Shown here one piece after another: positions 25,481-34,817 of a DNA stretch of 64,000 nucleotides. Origin of the DNA: Pedobacter suwonensis (GTDB taxonomy: Bacteria > Bacteroidota > Bacteroidia > Sphingobacteriales > Sphingobacteriaceae); contig NZ_FOJM01000003.1 in the NCBI RefSeq assembly GCF_900111825.1, positions 1 through 64,000 on the forward strand. The letters run 5' to 3'. A program made the translations under genes and the position numbers. The stretch's first letter is position 1; every line of letters begins with the position of its first letter. The notes below the pieces were generated by a model. It searched no databases, had not been told where the DNA came from, and saw only the letters and a list, made by a program, of their open reading frames with translations.

Positions 25481-26614
25481 TTATTCGAAATAGTTCAGCG
25501 TGTTGAACCCGCCCTCTTTTAAATACTGGTCTTTTTTCATGACCTGCAAATCTGAATGCACCATTTCTTTCACCAGTGCAGGCAGATCGTATTTAGGCTC
25601 CCAACCTAACTGGGTTTTTGATTTTGTAGGATCGCCAAGCAGCAAATCAACTTCCGTTGGCCTGAAGTATTTGGCATCAACCTGGATCACCGTTTGGCCT
25701 GGTTTTAAAGTATCTGCATTTAATCCCAAACCGGCCATCTTTTCTTCATCAACACCGATTACAACTCCTTTTTCATACTCATCTTTTCCACTGAATTCTA
25801 CCTCTATTCCCAGTTCGGCAAAACTCATTCGTACAAAATCCCTAACCGTTGTGGTCACCCCGGTTGCAATTACATAATCTTCAGGTTTTTCCTGCTGTAA
25901 GATCAGCCACATGGCTTCAATATAATCTTTTGCGTGTCCCCAATCCCGCTGGGCAGAGAGGTTACCCAAAAATAAACATTGCTGTAAACCAAGGGCAATT
26001 TTAGCCGTAGCCCGGGTGATTTTACGGGTTACAAAAGTTTCTCCCCTTAAGGGGCTTTCGTGGTTAAAGAGAATGCCGTTGCAGGCGTACATGCCATAAG
26101 CTTCACGGTAATTTACCGTAATCCAATAAGCATACATTTTCGCCACAGCATAGGGTGATCGCGGATAAAAAGGCGTGGTTTCGCTTTGCGGCACCGCCTG
26201 TACCAGTCCATATAATTCTGAAGTAGAGGCCTGATAGATCCTGGTTTTGGTTAGTCCGAGTATCCTGATGGCTTCCAAAAGCCTAAGCGTACCTATTCCA
26301 TCTGCATTAGCGGTATATTCAGGCATCTCAAAGCTCACGTGCACATGGCTCATCGCTGCCAGATTATAAATTTCGTCCGGCTGTGTCTCCTGGATAATTC
26401 TGATCAGGTTTGTGGAATCCGTAAGGTCGCCAAAATGAAGTTTGAAATTAACATTGCTTTCATGCTGATCTTGATACAGGTGATCGATCCGATCGGTATT
26501 AAATAACGACGACCGCCTCTTCAAACCATGAACCTTGTATCCTTTTTTGAGCAGAAATTCTGCAAGATAAGCCCCATCCTGGCCTGTAACACCTGTTATT
26601 AGCGCAACTTTCAT
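25481..26614 (-). CDS. gmd: GDP-mannose 4,6-dehydratase
   Basis: A 377-residue extended SDR that converts GDP-mannose to GDP-4-keto-6-deoxymannose, the precursor of GDP-fucose and related sugars. The motif [19 protein letters not shown] with the Gmd-specific QDG is at the N-terminus. The catalytic Ser-Thr region is [13 protein letters not shown] and the Tyr-Lys is in [12 protein letters not shown]. Also present are [15 protein letters not shown] and [15 protein letters not shown], which are diagnostic. The ATG at 26614 gives the standard N-terminus; a -7-like element at 26644-26651 lies inside the longer open frame and so also argues against the start at 26650. No GDP-fucose synthase gene was found in the window. 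Confidence 0.96.
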   Translation of the reverse strand: MKVALITGVTGQDGAYLAEFLLKKGYKVHGLKRRSSLFNTDRIDHLYQDQHESNVNFKLHFGDLTDSTNLIRIIQETQPDEIYNLAAMSHVHVSFEMPEYTANADGIGTLRLLEAIRILGLTKTRIYQASTSELYGLVQAVPQSETTPFYPRSPYAVAKMYAYWITVNYREAYGMYACNGILFNHESPLRGETFVTRKITRATAKIALGLQQCLFLGNLSAQRDWGHAKDYIEAMWLILQQEKPEDYVIATGVTTTVRDFVRMSFAELGIEVEFSGKDEYEKGVVIGVDEEKMAGLGLNADTLKPGQTVIQVDAKYFRPTEVDLLLGDPTKSKTQLGWEPKYDLPALVKEMVHSDLQVMKKDQYLKEGGFNTLNYFE

Positions 26615-26643
26615 ATACTTTATTTGATAACCTTTTAAGCGAG

Positions 26644-26651
26644 CAAACATA
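26644..26651 (-). promoter_or_regulatory. Candidate -7 promoter element for the first EPS operon
   Basis: The minus strand reads TATGTTTG, matching TAnnTTTG, 29 bases before the gmd ATG. If real, it drives gmd-wza-wzz and probably the genes behind them. Confidence 0.5.
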
Positions 26652-26793
26652 CGTATTTTTTTTAGCTAAATGACAGACAAGCTCAGTTCAATTAATAAGA
26701 ATGTAAAAAAATGATTTTCTATTCCCGCGCCTCTAAGCTGTTGGCATTTAAAATATAAATGCTTATCAATAATCTACTTCTGATAAATATCTT

Positions 26794-26801
26794 TACTTTT
26801 G
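26794..26801 (+). promoter_or_regulatory. Candidate -7 promoter element for the barrel protein gene
   Basis: TACTTTTG matches TAnnTTTG and lies 21 bases before the ATG at 26823. With the gmd element it makes a divergent promoter region. Confidence 0.4.
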
Positions 26802-26822
26802 ATGTTGATATCCCTAACTTAA

Positions 26823-27500
26823 ATGAAAAAAATTGTACTCCTTTTAATCCTTCTTGCACAATCATCACTCATTTTTTCTCAAACCAGTGCAGACTATAAT
26901 TACTCCATCGGTTTAAGAGCCTACAGCATCATGCAACTGCCCAAAATACTCAACCAGACCAACTACCAGGATTTTAACCATACCTATGCCAATGCACTAT
27001 TGATGAAGTTCAATGATAACCAGATCAGCTACCGGGTTGGGGGGAATTTTTACAGAAAAGACATCACCTTTAACAATACCTGCGCAAACTGTGAAACTGC
27101 TGTTGGTACAGTGACCGATTTTGCCTTCAAAGTGGGCTTTGAAAAGAACTTTACCTATTCCCGGATTCAACCCTATTTTGGAATAGACCTGGGCTACCGC
27201 TCCAATCGGTTTAGCGGAAATACTTATCCAGGCACTACCATGTTTGCGGCGACGGCAAGGTATGCGGAGTCATCAAAAAACGGACTGGTTGTGTCGCCTG
27301 TAATTGGTGTGAAGCTCAATTTACTCCCTTACATGAATTTATTTGCAGAAAGTAGTCTTGATTATTTTTATTCGTATGAACGCCAGGATTTAACAGATGC
27401 AAACGGAACTTCGAGGACGGTAAATACCTATCAAAAATCAGAGTTTCTGCTCAACCTTTTCTCTGCCGGGATCCAGTTTAACATCAGCAGACGAAATTAG
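26823..27500 (+). CDS. Small outer-membrane beta-barrel protein
   Basis: A 225-residue exported protein with a signal peptide (residues 1-19, IVLLLILLAQSSLIFSQ). Alternating amphipathic strands follow (VGFEKNFTYSRIQPYFGIDL, GLVVSPVIGVKLNLLPY), and it ends with a strand terminating IQFNISRRN. This is the pattern of an 8-stranded OmpA/OmpW-like barrel. A Cys pair (NTCANCETAVG) may form a disulfide. No specific function can be given. It stands alone on the plus strand, divergent from gmd, so a link to polysaccharide export is only by position. Confidence 0.75.
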   Translation: MKKIVLLLILLAQSSLIFSQTSADYNYSIGLRAYSIMQLPKILNQTNYQDFNHTYANALLMKFNDNQISYRVGGNFYRKDITFNNTCANCETAVGTVTDFAFKVGFEKNFTYSRIQPYFGIDLGYRSNRFSGNTYPGTTMFAATARYAESSKNGLVVSPVIGVKLNLLPYMNLFAESSLDYFYSYERQDLTDANGTSRTVNTYQKSEFLLNLFSAGIQFNISRRN

Positions 27501-27580
27501 CTTTAAATGGAAGAAGGATTAGACAATGTTTGAGTATTAAATGTTTTTTTCGAAATAAATGCCTTTTAGGAGCTGGAAAG

Positions 27581-27649
27581 ATGCTGACCACGAAGTAGCT
27601 TCAAGGCCATAGAACAAACTACTTTCCTCTTGTAAAATAAATTCAGCAT
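27581..27649. repeat. Nested inverted repeats at a convergent gene junction
   Basis: ATGCTGA at 27581-27587 pairs with TCAGCAT at 27643-27649. Inside, AAGTAG (27593-27598) pairs with CTACTT (27619-27624). The direct repeat GACCACGA occurs at 27586 and 27653. The GATGCTGA...TCAGCATGACG wording resembles short dispersed intergenic repeats I recall from Pedobacter genomes. It may also serve as a terminator. Confidence 0.45.
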
Positions 27650-27778
27650 GACGACCACGACCGCCTTAATGTGTGAAAAACAAATATAGAATTAACAAAA
27701 GATTTGTCTATACGATGGCTTTGGTGCCGGAACATACACTTAGGCTTTAAATTTAAATATTGTCTAATATCACTGGAT

Positions 27779-28945
27779 TTATTTCCTGATTGCCTTTTCC
27801 CATACCGCTGATTGCTTTCCTTTAAAAAACCGTAAAGTACCTGCCACTACCGCATAATTCATCATACAGAAATAATAGGGAATGAATAAAATCTTAAGTC
27901 TGATTTTCCGCTTTTCCAGCCAGAAACCGCAAAGTGCCATCAGGTAAAACAGCGTTTGCAATAAAAACAGGGTATAATATATATTGCCGCCGTACTGTGC
28001 TATAATAAGCACATTAGTGAGGTAGGCAGCAATGAGCGCCAGCGGCGTCAGTGTCCACCTCAGCACACGGTGGCTGATGTACTGAAAGGTAAGTATGGGA
28101 TCCCTGAAAGGGTTCATCAGCGATTTTAACCAGATAACCGACTGGATGCCTCCGGCTCCAATCCTGACCTTACGTTTGAGTTCCTCACTGATATTTGCAG
28201 AGGAAGTTTCCTGAGCGAAAGCATCCGGCTCATATTTGATGCGGTAACCCTTTTCTGCAATCCGCATCGAGATCATAAAGTCATCAAGGATACTATTTTT
28301 CGGCACGGGCTGATAAAGTGACCTCCTGATGCTATATAATTCGCCTGCCGCACCTACAACAGTATGCAGTTCTGAATCCCATTCCTTCAGTTTCGATTCA
28401 TACTTCCAGTAGATCCCTTCTCCGGCAGTTGCATCGGCGTGCTTGTCAGCATATACTTTTTTCTCGCCTGCAACCCCGCCCACGCGTTCATCTGCATAAT
28501 GTTTACAAAGATGGAACAGGGCATCTGCATTAAGAAAGGTGTTTGCATCAGTAAAAACAACAAGATCGGTATCAACACTTTCCATGGCGCGGTGCACCGC
28601 TGCGATTTTCCCTTTACGATCTGCAGAATGCATGAGGTGAATCTGCTGATAACGCGAAACAATTTCCGGCGTACGGTCTGTTGAGCCATCTGTAACAAAA
28701 ATGAGCTGAAGCTTCCCCGCAGGATAATTAAGGGCCAGCGTATTATTAATCTTCTCTTCAATAAAATCCTGCTCATTGAAAGCTGCAACAATAAGTGTAC
28801 AGGTTGGCAGCTCCTGATCACCAAAAACTTTAGGAACGGCCGGAGCAAATACACGTTTAACCAAAATCAAGATATATAGTAAAATCCCATAGCCGATATA
28901 GGTATAAAACACCAGCAGAATAGCGATAATGAAGAAAACTTGCAT
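27779..28945 (-). CDS. Membrane GT2 glycosyltransferase (PgaC/cellulose-synthase-like)
   Basis: A 388-residue membrane-bound family 2 glycosyltransferase. One N-terminal helix (IIAILLVFYTYIGYGILLYI) precedes the catalytic GT-A domain: TLIVAAFNEQDFIEEKI, FVTDGSTDRTPEI, the metal site VFTDANTFLNADA, GVAGEKKVYADK and ILDDFMISMRIAEKG. Three or so C-terminal helices follow. The R-K-V-R-I-G-A-G-G segment sits where processive enzymes have QxxRW, and this motif is not intact. It may therefore be a single-addition enzyme. It is next to another GT2 on the same strand (30 bases apart). Confidence 0.85.
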   Translation of the reverse strand: MQVFFIIAILLVFYTYIGYGILLYILILVKRVFAPAVPKVFGDQELPTCTLIVAAFNEQDFIEEKINNTLALNYPAGKLQLIFVTDGSTDRTPEIVSRYQQIHLMHSADRKGKIAAVHRAMESVDTDLVVFTDANTFLNADALFHLCKHYADERVGGVAGEKKVYADKHADATAGEGIYWKYESKLKEWDSELHTVVGAAGELYSIRRSLYQPVPKNSILDDFMISMRIAEKGYRIKYEPDAFAQETSSANISEELKRKVRIGAGGIQSVIWLKSLMNPFRDPILTFQYISHRVLRWTLTPLALIAAYLTNVLIIAQYGGNIYYTLFLLQTLFYLMALCGFWLEKRKIRLKILFIPYYFCMMNYAVVAGTLRFFKGKQSAVWEKAIRK

Positions 28946-28975
28946 AAAATAATATATTGGTATATGTTTTTGGGG

Positions 28976-29896
28976 TTAAAATGAGTGGGTATTGTGGCTA
29001 AGATTCCAATAGACCGCTTTGAACAAGGCATTAATATGTTTAAGCTTACCTCTGATCAGGAATTTCAGGAAGTTTCTCGGAAATACAATCAGGCCAAAAT
29101 AAAGGCAGAACAGCGCCCGTTTATAAAAAGCGTAATGCTTTCTCACCAGCAATATCCGGTTCCTGTTCATGTAATAAACTTTAAGCGGACTATCTGCCCC
29201 GACCGAAACGGATTCTTTATGGTAAATCTGGGCAAACGTATTCACCCGGATCTTAAACCCTGCTTTTCGGATGTTCAGGCTCCAATCCATCTCTTCATAA
29301 TAGAGGAAGAAATTCTCTGCCATTAATCCTGCCTGCCCGCAAACTTCGCGCGAAATCATCATTGCTGCACCATGCGCGAAAGCGGTAATAAAGACTTTGT
29401 TGTCGTACTGCCCCTGATCATCTTCAAACTGACCCAAACAGTGGTTTCTGGCTGTAATCGAGGTAAGTTCTGTAAAACCAACGTACTGGATCTTCCCCGG
29501 ATGCTCAAAATACCTGATTTTTGGGCAGACTACCCCGGTATCAGGAAAATCCTGAAAAGTTGCACTAAGCGTTTCCAACAGGCCGGGAGTAAATTCGGTA
29601 TCATTATTTACCAGAAAAAGGTAATCGCCATCTGCTGCTGCGATCCCCAGGTTATTTCCTCCTGCAAACCCGAGGTTCAGCTCCGATTGAATAAATTTAA
29701 CCTGAGGATACCGCTCCTTCCAAACAGGAATAAAATGCTCCTTGCTGCCGTTATCCACAATAATGATCTCGATGTTGGGATAAGTGTTTGTTGTAAAAAT
29801 GGAGTCGAGTAATTGTTGGGTTACCGCTGGCTGATTATAATTTACACTGATAACTGAAATTTTTTTGCCCTGCAGATTTTCAGTCAGATTCATCAT
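28976..29896 (-). CDS. GT2 glycosyltransferase (rhamnosyltransferase-like)
   Basis: A 306-residue GT2 enzyme: VISVNYNQPAVTQQLLDSI, IIIVDNGSKEHF, the metal site YLFLVNNDTEFTPGL and the acceptor motif YYEEMDWSLNIRKAGF. A hydrophobic stretch near the C-terminus (RALFCLYFGLIVFPRNFLKF) may be membrane-associated. It is read before the membrane GT2 at 27779-28945 as a two-gene unit. A TAAATTTG element on the minus strand at 30017-30024 could be its promoter, with a long leader of about 115 bases. Confidence 0.9.
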   Translation of the reverse strand: MMNLTENLQGKKISVISVNYNQPAVTQQLLDSIFTTNTYPNIEIIIVDNGSKEHFIPVWKERYPQVKFIQSELNLGFAGGNNLGIAAADGDYLFLVNNDTEFTPGLLETLSATFQDFPDTGVVCPKIRYFEHPGKIQYVGFTELTSITARNHCLGQFEDDQGQYDNKVFITAFAHGAAMMISREVCGQAGLMAENFFLYYEEMDWSLNIRKAGFKIRVNTFAQIYHKESVSVGADSPLKVYYMNRNRILLVRKHYAFYKRALFCLYFGLIVFPRNFLKFLIRGKLKHINALFKAVYWNLSHNTHSF

Positions 29897-30236
29897 CGGT
29901 TGCTTACGGATTTAAAAAATTGTGGGTCCATTTTAATGCTTTTCATCTGCAGCTTTTGGGTAGCAGCTAACCGTTTACCCAGTTTCGGCCCGGTTCCAGC
30001 TACTGCTATGCGTGATCAAATTTATAATAATAACACTAAATAAGGCTTAAAATTTAAGGAAAAGCTGATCAGATTAAGCAAATGCATCTGATCTATATTC
30101 CTTTTATCTATAAAATCGGATTTATGAACACCGCTTTACAACTGAGTATTCTAAAGAAAAGGAATGATTATTTAATAAAAAATTGCATTTATGAGGGTTC
30201 TATTTATATCTTAGATGTTTCGAAATTCAGACCTGC
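29897..30236. other. Divergent intergenic region between GT2 and MBOAT genes
   Basis: No gene was found. It holds an inverted repeat GATCAGAT/ATCTGATC (30068-30075 and 30087-30094, 11-base spacer), a possible operator for either gene. It also holds a minus-strand TAAATTTG element (30017-30024) that matches the -7 consensus. Confidence 0.4.
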
Positions 30237-31661
30237 ATGCTCTTTAATTCCCTCAGTTTCTTTCTGTTTTTTTCTACGGTTCTCTTACTTTATTATTTTT
30301 TGCCAAAAAAATATGTGTGGATGATGTTGCTGGCTGCCAGCCTGTTCTTTTACATGTGCTGGAAGTGGGAATACATCTTTCTGCTCTTCTTCCCTGCAAC
30401 CATAGATTTTTTCGTAGCCAGGCGGATAGAGAAAACGGCAGCGCAACGGCGAAAAAAAATGCTCCTTTGCATCAGTATCATCACCAACCTCGGGCTTCTC
30501 TTCTACTTTAAGTATTTTAACTTTTTTCTCGACAGTATCAATACCACATCTGCATGGCTTGGATCACCACTCTTATTGCATAGTGCAAAAATTCTTCTTC
30601 CTGTCGGGATTTCTTTCTATACCTTTCAGAGCATAAGCTATACCGTAGAGGTTTACCGTGGAAATATGATTGCTGAAAAGAATTTTGGCAGATTTGCGCT
30701 TTTTGTGTCGTTTTTCCCACAACTGGTAGCAGGCCCCATCAACCGCCCGCAGGTACTTCTTCCACAGGTTAATAACTTAAAGCCGCTTGAGGCTGACAAC
30801 CTGATTATCGGCGCCAGGCGAATATTATGGGGGCTGTTTAAAAAAGTAGTGGTGGCAGACCGGCTGGCATTTTTTGTGAACCTGGTTTACAACAATCCCG
30901 AATCATACCATGGCTTATCTGTTCTTTGTGCCACCATATTTTTTGCATTTCAGATTTACTGCGATTTTTCAGGCTATTCTGATATCGCCATAGGCGTAGC
31001 TAAAATGATGGGAGTTGACCTGATGAGAAATTTCAACAAGCCTTACTTCTCATCATCAATACGCGAATTCTGGAGCAAATGGCACATTTCCCTGTCTACC
31101 TGGTTCAGAGATTATCTTTATATTCCGCTTGGAGGAAACAAGGTGGGAATGGGCCGCTGGATATTTAACTTATTCATTACTTTCCTGGTATCAGGGGTAT
31201 GGCACGGCGCAAGCGTAAATTTTATTATCTGGGGAGCGCTTCACGGTTTGTTGATCTCACTTGAATCGTTAAATCAGCGAAAAAAGTTTTTCAATTTTAA
31301 ACTCCCGCGATGGCTGGGTACATTCTGGACATTCTCAGCGGTATGTTTTGCATGGATTTTTTTCAGGGCTAATAACCTCCATGATTCTTTTACGATTATC
31401 AAAAACCTTTTTGATTATGGTCATTCCTTTATTGCTGAGATCAGGCAATCTACAGGGGCTGATCTTTACAACTTCGCCGTAGGCTTTCCACTGATTTTGT
31501 TATTGCTCATCTTTGAAGGTTTTTGGGGGAATCAAAGGGTGCAATATTATTTCTATGCCTATCAATCGGTACGTTTTTTAAGCTACCTCACCTTAATCCT
31601 ACTTATTGCCTTATTCGGAGTACTGGTATCACAAAGCAGTTTCATTTATTTTCAATTCTAG
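30237..31661 (+). CDS. MBOAT-family O-acyltransferase (AlgI-like)
   Basis: A 474-residue polytopic membrane protein of the AlgI/DltB-type MBOAT family, which passes acyl groups across the inner membrane for polysaccharide O-acylation. The start MLFNSLSFFLFFSTVLLLYY is typical. Conserved family regions are visible: FPQLVAGPINRPQVLLPQ, FAFQIYCDFSGYSDIAIG, WHISLSTWFRDYLYIPLGG and the active-site His in SGVWHGASVNFIIWGALHG. It is followed 2 bases later by a gene for an SGNH-like partner, the common AlgI-AlgJ/X arrangement. The target is probably one of the two polymers encoded around it. Confidence 0.94.
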   Translation: MLFNSLSFFLFFSTVLLLYYFLPKKYVWMMLLAASLFFYMCWKWEYIFLLFFPATIDFFVARRIEKTAAQRRKKMLLCISIITNLGLLFYFKYFNFFLDSINTTSAWLGSPLLLHSAKILLPVGISFYTFQSISYTVEVYRGNMIAEKNFGRFALFVSFFPQLVAGPINRPQVLLPQVNNLKPLEADNLIIGARRILWGLFKKVVVADRLAFFVNLVYNNPESYHGLSVLCATIFFAFQIYCDFSGYSDIAIGVAKMMGVDLMRNFNKPYFSSSIREFWSKWHISLSTWFRDYLYIPLGGNKVGMGRWIFNLFITFLVSGVWHGASVNFIIWGALHGLLISLESLNQRKKFFNFKLPRWLGTFWTFSAVCFAWIFFRANNLHDSFTIIKNLFDYGHSFIAEIRQSTGADLYNFAVGFPLILLLLIFEGFWGNQRVQYYFYAYQSVRFLSYLTLILLIALFGVLVSQSSFIYFQF

Positions 31662-31663
31662 CC

Positions 31664-32575
31664 ATGAAGAATTTTTTTATTCAGCTATTTAAACTACTTC
31701 TGATCTGTTATCTCCTGTTCTGGTTGCTGGATGAAGGTTTTACCTATGTATTTCAGAAAGGAAATTATACCAAAATCCAGTGGCTGGACAAGGTAAATAA
31801 CCAGAAGTTTGATTTTGCCGTTCATGGAAATTCAAGGGCATATACATCGCTGGACCTAAAAATGATCGAGCAGCAGACAAAAAAGAAAGGGATCAACATC
31901 TCTGTAGATGGAAGTTCGATTACCGATCAGTACCTGATGCTGAAGCTGTTTATATTGAAAAACAATAAAATCAAAAAATTATACCTGCAGATTGATCCCT
32001 TCTCCTCTAATACAGAAGAAATTTTTGATTTTGCCGTGCCTAAATTTTTTCCATACCTTAAAGAGCCTGTCGTATTTGATCACTTCAAACAATTTGGATA
32101 TGAGTGGTATGCATACAGGTATATACCTTTTTACCGGTATGCCAAATACAACACCCTATGGGGAATACACGAGGTAATTAATGATGGATTTAATATACTG
32201 CCCCAGGATTTCGACAGTTATGGTGATTTCTTTTATCCTGATGTGGCCTATAAAGGGCCTGCAAAACTGAGAGACCTGACTTTTGATTTGAAAGGCAAAT
32301 ATAAATTCCTGAATGACATCATTTCGCTTTGTAAAGCCAATAAAATCGAACTTATTTTATTTACCGCACCAGTGGCCGACATTAAAATTGATGAGCAGTA
32401 TAAACAGAATATAGCTGAATTTACCCTGCAGATGAAAAGGGATAAAGGGGTTGAATATTTAAATTTTGGCGATATTTATCAGCACGACCCAACCTTTTTT
32501 TATAACGAAATCCATATCAACCAAAAGGGTGCAGAAGATTTCACCAGGCGTATGATGCCGGTTTTTGCAAGGTAA
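31664..32575 (+). CDS. SGNH-like periplasmic partner of the MBOAT acyltransferase
   Basis: A 303-residue protein with one N-terminal membrane anchor (FIQLFKLLLICYLLFWLLD). A periplasmic SGNH-like domain follows: the block-I serine in FAVHGNSRAYTSLDLKM, a helical middle, and the C-terminal block FYNEIHINQKGAEDF. In active AlgJ/AlgX-type enzymes the last block has Asp three residues before His (D-x-x-H). Here that position is Asn (N-E-I-H), so activity may be altered. The start at 31664, two bases after the MBOAT stop, is preferred over the longer frame that overlaps it by 139 bases. Confidence 0.75.
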   Translation: MKNFFIQLFKLLLICYLLFWLLDEGFTYVFQKGNYTKIQWLDKVNNQKFDFAVHGNSRAYTSLDLKMIEQQTKKKGINISVDGSSITDQYLMLKLFILKNNKIKKLYLQIDPFSSNTEEIFDFAVPKFFPYLKEPVVFDHFKQFGYEWYAYRYIPFYRYAKYNTLWGIHEVINDGFNILPQDFDSYGDFFYPDVAYKGPAKLRDLTFDLKGKYKFLNDIISLCKANKIELILFTAPVADIKIDEQYKQNIAEFTLQMKRDKGVEYLNFGDIYQHDPTFFYNEIHINQKGAEDFTRRMMPVFAR

Positions 32576-32710
32576 TCATCCTTGTTAGCTTTCGGCTCCA
32601 TCCATTAACCTTTTAATTTGAGTTCAATAAATAATGTGGCTTTTAAAGCTATTCGCCAGATATAGGCGGGGAGAAATCTTTTAAACCAGATCTCAAGAAC
32701 TCAGTTTAAA

Positions 32711-32747
32711 GATCTCTCCATTTCGCTTCGCTACAGTCGAGATGACG
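32711..32747. repeat. Dispersed-type intergenic repeat
   Basis: The stretch begins GATCTCTCCATTTCGCTTCG and ends CAGTCGAGATGACG, with short complementary ends (ATCTC/GAGAT). I recall near-identical elements as dispersed repeats between genes in many Sphingobacteriaceae. Only one copy is seen in this window, so the dispersed nature rests on recollection. Confidence 0.5.
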
Positions 32748-32826
32748 ATTTTTTTTGAGGAGTCTGTCGATGTTAGCTTGTTTCAGCATTTTTTTTCATG
32801 ATGATCAAACTCAGATTTCAGGGAAA

Positions 32827-33630
32827 TTATCCCCCAAGTACCCGCTTTATCCTTTTTACAGAGCCCTTTATTAATCCGCCGTCAAGCTGTATTCTTCTGT
32901 CGGTGGTCCAGGTCAGCGCGCTGATGGCGGTAACCAGGTGGAGTTTTCCAAAGCCCTTATTGCGCAATTTTAGCGCGAGCCAGCCATCTTCATTGGTTCC
33001 CGGTGGATGGTTAAAACCATCTACGGCGATTCCCTGCTCGCGCCTGAAGCCTGAATTGAATCCATATACATTTACCGCCTCCTCCTTAAAAACCTTATTC
33101 ATCCACCGCGAAAGCCTTGCCAGATGTTCGTAAAAAAAATAGGTTGCGCGACCTGTTTCTGCAATAGGCAAAAAAGCGAATCTACCATAAGTAAGGGCAA
33201 TGCCGGGGTTCTCCAGCGGCACAGTCATCTGTTCGATCCAGTCTGCAGGATAAATGGTATCAGCATCCGCATTTAATATGTATTTACCGCGGGCAACCGC
33301 AAGGCCGGCGTTACGGGCAAAAGTAATTCCCTGCCTGCTTTCCAGGATACATGGTACACCAGTACTTTTAACAAGGGCTTCAGTATGATCGGTAGAATTG
33401 TTGTTTACCACAATAATTTCTACCACCCTTTTTGTTTTATTGGCAGCCAAAGAGGCGAGGGTAGGTATGATATTATCCTGCTCGTTGAATGCCGGCATCA
33501 CTACAGATACTTCCGGAACACCATTAGAGATCGTTTTATAGGAGGCCCTGGCCTTAGCGCCCAACTCTTCGGAGGTGAACCGTTTATCGATAAACTGTTT
33601 AATATGTTCAGGAACTTTGATTGGCCACAT
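32827..33630 (-). CDS. GT2 glycosyltransferase
   Basis: A 267-residue GT2 enzyme with VSVVMPAFNEQDNIIPTLAS, IIVVNNNSTDHTEAL, the metal site LNADADTIYPADWI and the acceptor motif GTNEDGWLALKL. No membrane helix is present. The ATG at 33630 is chosen; the longer frame would start with TTG at 33651. It stands alone on the minus strand between plus-strand units, so it is likely a separate transcript. Substrate unknown. Confidence 0.88.
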   Translation of the reverse strand: MWPIKVPEHIKQFIDKRFTSEELGAKARASYKTISNGVPEVSVVMPAFNEQDNIIPTLASLAANKTKRVVEIIVVNNNSTDHTEALVKSTGVPCILESRQGITFARNAGLAVARGKYILNADADTIYPADWIEQMTVPLENPGIALTYGRFAFLPIAETGRATYFFYEHLARLSRWMNKVFKEEAVNVYGFNSGFRREQGIAVDGFNHPPGTNEDGWLALKLRNKGFGKLHLVTAISALTWTTDRRIQLDGGLIKGSVKRIKRVLGG

Positions 33631-33769
33631 GACTGATGTTTTAAAACACAATATTAAATAAATACTTCAATAATTTTAAGGTTTGCAATATATTTGAATG
33701 GGTAAGCGGGTCAAAACTTCAAATTTAGATCGATAAGGTTTAAAAAGATGAATAATAATTTTAATTCCC

Positions 33770-33777
33770 TAAATTTG
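33770..33777 (+). promoter_or_regulatory. Candidate -7 promoter element for the GT8-to-GT4 operon
   Basis: TAAATTTG matches TAnnTTTG and lies 38 bases before the GT8 ATG at 33816. It would drive the plus-strand operon 33816-40063. Confidence 0.45.
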
Positions 33778-33815
33778 TATGTTCTACCGAAACAAAAAGC
33801 CTCTATTTCAAACGA

Positions 33816-34715
33816 ATGTCCAAACAAAGAGAAACTATCCATATTGTTATCGCAACGGATAACCACTATGCCATTTTACTGGCCCCCCTGATCAAATCGG
33901 TACAGGCCAATCATAAAACCGGTGAGCAGATTGCCTTCGCGATTATTGATAATGGAATTTCCAAACTGAACATTCAGAAGTTACGATCAATGGTTGATGG
34001 TAATGATTATACCCTCAGCTTTCATGAGATGGAATCGGTTCTGCCCAGGGATATGCACCTCCCCATTGACGGTACCGGGATGCCACAGATTACCTATATG
34101 CGAATGTTCGCGCCTTATATTGTAGGTAATACCGCAAAACGGGTCATTTATCTGGATGTAGATATGATTGTGAACAGGGATATATCGGAGTTATGGTCGG
34201 TGGAACTGGACGGTAGAACCGTGGGTTGCGTACAGGACCATTCGGCAACGGTAAGTTGCGAATGGGCAGGCATACCTAATTACCGTGAACTTGGGCTTGA
34301 TCCGGAGACAAAATATTTCAATGCGGGTTTACTGGTAATTGATATTGAAAAATGGAAAAACGAAAATATACCTCAAAAAATACTGACCTGCGTAGAGGAG
34401 AATAAAGATTCGCTGCTTTTAGCAGATCAATATGCCCTTAACGTAGTTTTTGCCAATAGCTGGAAAGAACTCGACCACCGTTGGAACTGCAAGGCCGGGG
34501 TAGACGTAAAGGATCCCTTTATTATGCATTTTATTGATATTAAACCGATCTATTCATCGTATAATGGCAGCCAGTTTTACAAAAACGAGTTTTTCCGGTA
34601 TCTGAAAATGACCCCCTGGGCAGACTTCAAAATTGTACCCAATTATGTAAGGGTTTTCAGAAAAGGGTTTTACAAAGTAAAAAAAACAGTCAAAAAAATT
34701 TTTGCTTTGAAATAA
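33816..34715 (+). CDS. GT8 family glycosyltransferase
   Basis: A 299-residue family 8 retaining glycosyltransferase (lipopolysaccharide galactosyl/glucosyltransferase type). Diagnostic motifs are the N-terminal HIVIATDNHYAILLAPLIKS, the DxD metal site VIYLDVDMIVNRDISELW, YFNAGLLVIDIEKWK and the C-terminal IMHFIDIKPIYSSY. A basic C-terminal tail (KVKKTVKKIFALK) may bind the membrane. It is the first gene of a plus-strand operon leading to a flippase and a fucosyltransferase. Confidence 0.92.
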   Translation: MSKQRETIHIVIATDNHYAILLAPLIKSVQANHKTGEQIAFAIIDNGISKLNIQKLRSMVDGNDYTLSFHEMESVLPRDMHLPIDGTGMPQITYMRMFAPYIVGNTAKRVIYLDVDMIVNRDISELWSVELDGRTVGCVQDHSATVSCEWAGIPNYRELGLDPETKYFNAGLLVIDIEKWKNENIPQKILTCVEENKDSLLLADQYALNVVFANSWKELDHRWNCKAGVDVKDPFIMHFIDIKPIYSSYNGSQFYKNEFFRYLKMTPWADFKIVPNYVRVFRKGFYKVKKTVKKIFALK

Positions 34716-34817
34716 AATAATAAATTTATACATGTTCAGATCCGCTTCTGTAAGCTGTAGCCCCAAAAGGTTAAGACCAGCAGTGGAAATCTTTTCCAGC
34801 TAACAATTTATCAATAC

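Noticed and set aside
28387..28854. 155-residue ORF within the GT2 gene
   Set aside because: It is a shadow in another frame of a clear glycosyltransferase (27779-28945).
29372..29812. 146-residue plus-strand ORF
   Set aside because: It is antisense to a GT2 gene with intact motifs.
31523..31663. Longer N-terminus for the SGNH-like protein
   Set aside because: It would overlap the MBOAT gene by 139 bases and bury the membrane anchor; the ATG at 31664 fits a coupled start.
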